Below, one piece after another: positions 54,967 to 57,456 of a stretch of 57,456 nucleotides of DNA (positions are counted from its first letter, which is position 1; every line of letters starts with the position of its first letter). Under the pieces are notes generated by a model. It saw only the letters and a program-made list of their open reading frames with translations, ran no database searches and had not been told where the DNA came from. A program made the translations under genes and the position numbers. The stretch is from Ignavibacteriota bacterium. GTDB taxonomy: Bacteria > Bacteroidota > Ignavibacteria > UBA10030. Location of the stretch: positions 130,608 through 188,063 of the forward strand of contig PMZI01000045.1 in the NCBI GenBank assembly GCA_003170475.1, read 5' to 3'.

Positions 54967-56943
54967 ATGAAAGCCAACCGGAATAACGTCTCAAGAAGGA
55001 ACGAAAGTCTTCTCCCGATTCTGCTCGCGTTGTGGATGTTGCTCGGGAGTCAAGCATTTGCGCAGCAGGGTTCAGCAATTCCCAAAACAGCACTGGCACC
55101 TGCAAGGGCAACGGCACCGACGGCAGGTGTGCAAGCCGCTGTTGCAGAGGCAACTTCTTTAAGCAGGCTTGCTTCCGAGATGAGTGAGGTTCCGATTGCC
55201 TTGGAATCGGCGGGAATCTCACTTGGACAATTGCAGTTTGAACTCGCACAGATTCCACCTCATATGGTTCTCGATACTGAACTCGAGTTGGGACTGTCCG
55301 GACACTCCGTTGCCCCGGTTGCGTTGGCGCAAGCTGCGGCCGAGGTCTCTTCCGCCGGCTACGCTTCAGCCGCGTTGTCACTCCCAAGTTTTGAGCATGG
55401 CTGGTTTGGCCAGGATGCGCCCGTCGTCGCGGGGCAGAAATCCGGAGCAGACGCCAAAGCCTATCAAAAGGCATATGATCTCGTTCTTGATAAGAAATGG
55501 ATAGAAGCTCAGAAGGAACTCGATGGTTTCATCGCAAAGTACCGAAACAGCTCCTATTCCGATGCAGCACGTTATTGGAGGTGTTACACCCAGGAAAAAA
55601 CCGGAAGTCCAAACGAGGAAGCGTTCAAGAAGTATCAGGAATTCGTCAAATCGTATCCTCACAGCCGCTGGGCCGACGATGCTACGACGAACATGATCCG
55701 TATCGGCTCTGAACTCGCAAGGCAAGGCAAAAGCGAATATGGGACGATTGTGCAATCTTTGCAGCAGGGCGATGATGAAGATGTAAAACTGACGGCACTC
55801 TATGCCCTGAGGAGCAACACGGATGAGAAGTCTCTCCCCGTGATCATGAATCTCTATGATCACTCCAAGAGCGAGAAGATGCGCGAGAAAATCGTCTACG
55901 TGCTTGGCAGCTTTGATTCGCCGCAGATTGTGCCAAAACTTATTGACATCGCGTTGAAAGACCCGAGCATGAGTGTTCGCAAGAACGCCGTGTATGCACT
56001 TGGCAACACTAAGAAGAGCGAGGCATCTGCGTCATTGAAGCAGATCGTCAAGTCACAGGCGGAGCCCGAGATTCGGACCGCAGCTCTGTATGCCCTCGCA
56101 AACGTCGGAGATCAAGACCTCATCCCGTATTTGGTGGAGATCGCGAAAAACGATCCGAATGACAAACTTGCACGATCGGCCGCATATTCCATCGCCAATG
56201 TCAATAGTGACGAGTCAACGAAAGCGCTCCAGACGCTGCTGAAGGAAGCAAAGTCGAAGGAAGTACGAAAGGCAGCGCTGTACTCTTTGGGAAACAGAGG
56301 GGATGCAGCCGCCGTGGTGACTCTCAAAGAGATCGCACTCAATGAAACCGATGTCGATATGAGCAGGCAGGCGACGTTTGCGCTCGGGAATATTCACTCC
56401 AAGCCTTCGTTCGAGGCATTGACGTCCATCGTGTCATCAGCAAAGGATGCGAAGGTCAAGGAGGCTGCTGTGCAGGCGATCGGAAACAACACCGGAAAGG
56501 AATCGCGTGAGTTTCTGAAGAAACTCGCTCTCACGGACCCGGATGACAATATCGCTCGAATGGCCGTCTGGTCTGTCGGAAATGCTCACGAGGGTTCGGA
56601 TGACTCGGATGCGAATTTCTACCTCGAGGTTCTGCACAACGCTAAGTCTTTTGAGGTAAAGAAAGCGGCGCTCTATCAGTTCGCGAACACGAACAAATCC
56701 TCGGCGGTGAAGTCTCTTTCCCAATTCGTGAAAGAGGAAAAGGATCCCGATCTTCGAATTGCGGCGATCTATGTTTTGGGGAACACAAAGAGTGATGACG
56801 CGGTTGATGTTCTGCTCGGCATCGCACGAACCGATGCTACGAAAAAGGCCCGGACCGCAGCTGTGAGCGCGTTGAGCAACATCGAGACCAAGAAGGCGCA
56901 AGATGCTTTGCTGGAGATCCTCGAAGGAAAGACGAAGGAGTAA
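54967..56943 (+). CDS. Exported HEAT-repeat protein, 658 aa
   Basis: Signal peptide (~15-36, ending AFAQ). An Ala/Pro-rich N-terminal region (~40-160) is followed by a TPR-like pair (AYDLVLDKKWIEAQKELDGF, KYQEFVKSYPHSRWADDA) and then about twelve HEAT repeats (~260-655), each ~30 residues with the motif A-x-Y-A-L-G-N (VRKNAVYALGNTKKSEA, VRKAALYSLGNRGDAA, LRIAAIYVLGNTKSDDA). Mirrors the HEAT part of the first module's anti-sigma, here as a separate protein. Probably a periplasmic sensor or scaffold. ATG 54967 has AAGGGAG upstream and fits the signal peptide. Confidence 0.9.
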   Translation: MKANRNNVSRRNESLLPILLALWMLLGSQAFAQQGSAIPKTALAPARATAPTAGVQAAVAEATSLSRLASEMSEVPIALESAGISLGQLQFELAQIPPHMVLDTELELGLSGHSVAPVALAQAAAEVSSAGYASAALSLPSFEHGWFGQDAPVVAGQKSGADAKAYQKAYDLVLDKKWIEAQKELDGFIAKYRNSSYSDAARYWRCYTQEKTGSPNEEAFKKYQEFVKSYPHSRWADDATTNMIRIGSELARQGKSEYGTIVQSLQQGDDEDVKLTALYALRSNTDEKSLPVIMNLYDHSKSEKMREKIVYVLGSFDSPQIVPKLIDIALKDPSMSVRKNAVYALGNTKKSEASASLKQIVKSQAEPEIRTAALYALANVGDQDLIPYLVEIAKNDPNDKLARSAAYSIANVNSDESTKALQTLLKEAKSKEVRKAALYSLGNRGDAAAVVTLKEIALNETDVDMSRQATFALGNIHSKPSFEALTSIVSSAKDAKVKEAAVQAIGNNTGKESREFLKKLALTDPDDNIARMAVWSVGNAHEGSDDSDANFYLEVLHNAKSFEVKKAALYQFANTNKSSAVKSLSQFVKEEKDPDLRIAAIYVLGNTKSDDAVDVLLGIARTDATKKARTAAVSALSNIETKKAQDALLEILEGKTKE

Positions 56944-56947
56944 TTCC

Positions 56948-57456
56948 ATGCTTACCCGGCGAACAATCTTGGTTCCGCTGGCATTTGTTCTTCTCGCCTG
57001 CGGAGTGACGGCCCAGGAGGTAGTGAGATGCCCAGCGCCGAGCCTCTCTCTCAGCGAGCGTTGGTGGTGGGCTTCTCGTGATGGCTCCAAGTTGATTGAG
57101 CGAAGAGAATGTTGGGTTGGGTATTCCGTAAAGCGTCGCATGTATCAAGATTCGTATGTGAACTCGGGAGCCATCTCGTCGGGCAACGGAGAGAGACGGC
57201 GCGATCTTTATGAGGTGATCTATGGAGATACCTCCGGGCGGAGGGAAGATAACCGCAGTTGGGGAGGGACAGAGAAGAAAAGAATCTTCAAGGTCCTCAA
57301 GGATGTCGCGATCTTGTTGAGAATCTCAGGGAACTTCGATGCAGAGGGATCAATACAGAAACTGGAGCTCTCAAACATGGAACTCCACGTTGATCTCAGG
57401 AACACGCCCCTGCTCTGGCTGGGTGAATCCGACGATAACCAAAGTGTTGACCTCCT
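56948..57456 (+). CDS. Exported protein of the second sigma module, 3'-truncated by window edge
   Basis: An uninterrupted frame from ATG 56948 to the last base (169 codons), starting 4 bases after the HEAT gene. The N-terminus is a signal: LTRRTILVPLAFVLLACGVTAQ, which contains a lipobox-like LLAC and also an Ala-x-Gln cleavage site like other signal peptides in this window, so lipoprotein or secreted. The rest includes ALSLSERWW-like Trp-rich sequence, a Gly/Arg-rich stretch and DVAILLRISGNFDAEGSIQKL. It resembles the DUF4097 position in the first module (exported protein after the HEAT part), but no repeat is visible yet. Family not recognised. Confidence 0.7.
   Translation, partial: MLTRRTILVPLAFVLLACGVTAQEVVRCPAPSLSLSERWWWASRDGSKLIERRECWVGYSVKRRMYQDSYVNSGAISSGNGERRRDLYEVIYGDTSGRREDNRSWGGTEKKRIFKVLKDVAILLRISGNFDAEGSIQKLELSNMELHVDLRNTPLLWLGESDDNQSVDL

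Overview
This window reads as a chromosomal segment of a bacterium from the Bacteroidota / Ignavibacteriota-Chlorobiota side of the FCB group. The clues are: a secreted M1 peptidase ending in a C-terminal domain that opens with the NYPNPFNPST sorting-tag signature; two DUF3109-type cysteine-cluster proteins; a DUF3467 protein; a group II-like geranylgeranylglyceryl phosphate synthase; outer-membrane, TPR and TonB genes; and a moderate GC content. The lineage is inferred from family content only. No rRNA, tRNA, CRISPR array, transposase or integrase was recognised.

Layout. 1-900: end of a PPi-type phosphofructokinase, with a bidirectional terminator and a convergent C39-peptidase-like protein. 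2.0-5.5 kb: a CPXCG zinc protein, mutS and a DUF3109 protein. 5.5-13.1 kb: a TetR-controlled export operon (membrane fusion lipoprotein, ABC ATPase, TolC, second ABC ATPase, two ABC-2 permeases). 13.3-18.6 kb: a PP2C phosphatase, a HerA-like ATPase, msrP-msrQ and a TPR protein. 18.6-23.0 kb, minus strand: DUF302, two membrane rhodaneses, an FmdB zinc ribbon and aconitase. 23.2-29.2 kb: the secreted M1 peptidase, then a carbamoyl-phosphate synthase large subunit split into two genes with a Spy/CpxP-like exported protein gene wedged between the halves by overlapping ends.

29.4-36.1 kb: an envelope cluster (giant TPR protein, outer-membrane barrel, SPOR protein, TonB). 36.1-44.4 kb, minus strand: a small membrane protein, a polyprenyl-phosphate sugar transferase, gmhA, GGGP synthase, alaS and clpS (clpS to gmhA closely packed), then icd and a HIT gene that appears frameshifted twice. 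44.6-46.4 kb: a TPR lipoprotein and DUF3467. 46.4-50.5 kb, minus strand: rpoN, hslV and hslU, and a second DUF3109 gene.

50.6-57.5 kb: two consecutive ECF sigma / anti-sigma modules. The first has an anti-sigma factor carrying periplasmic HEAT-like repeats and a DUF4097 protein made of 18-residue repeats. The second has an anti-sigma factor, a 658-residue HEAT-repeat protein and the start of a further exported protein running off the window. This is the least conventional part of the window, together with the split carB cassette.

Promoters that could be read by eye mostly have a classical -35 (TTGACA-like), a 17-base spacer and a -10 of the form TAnnTT, often followed by TG or GG. That looks intermediate between the proteobacterial and the Bacteroidota consensus.
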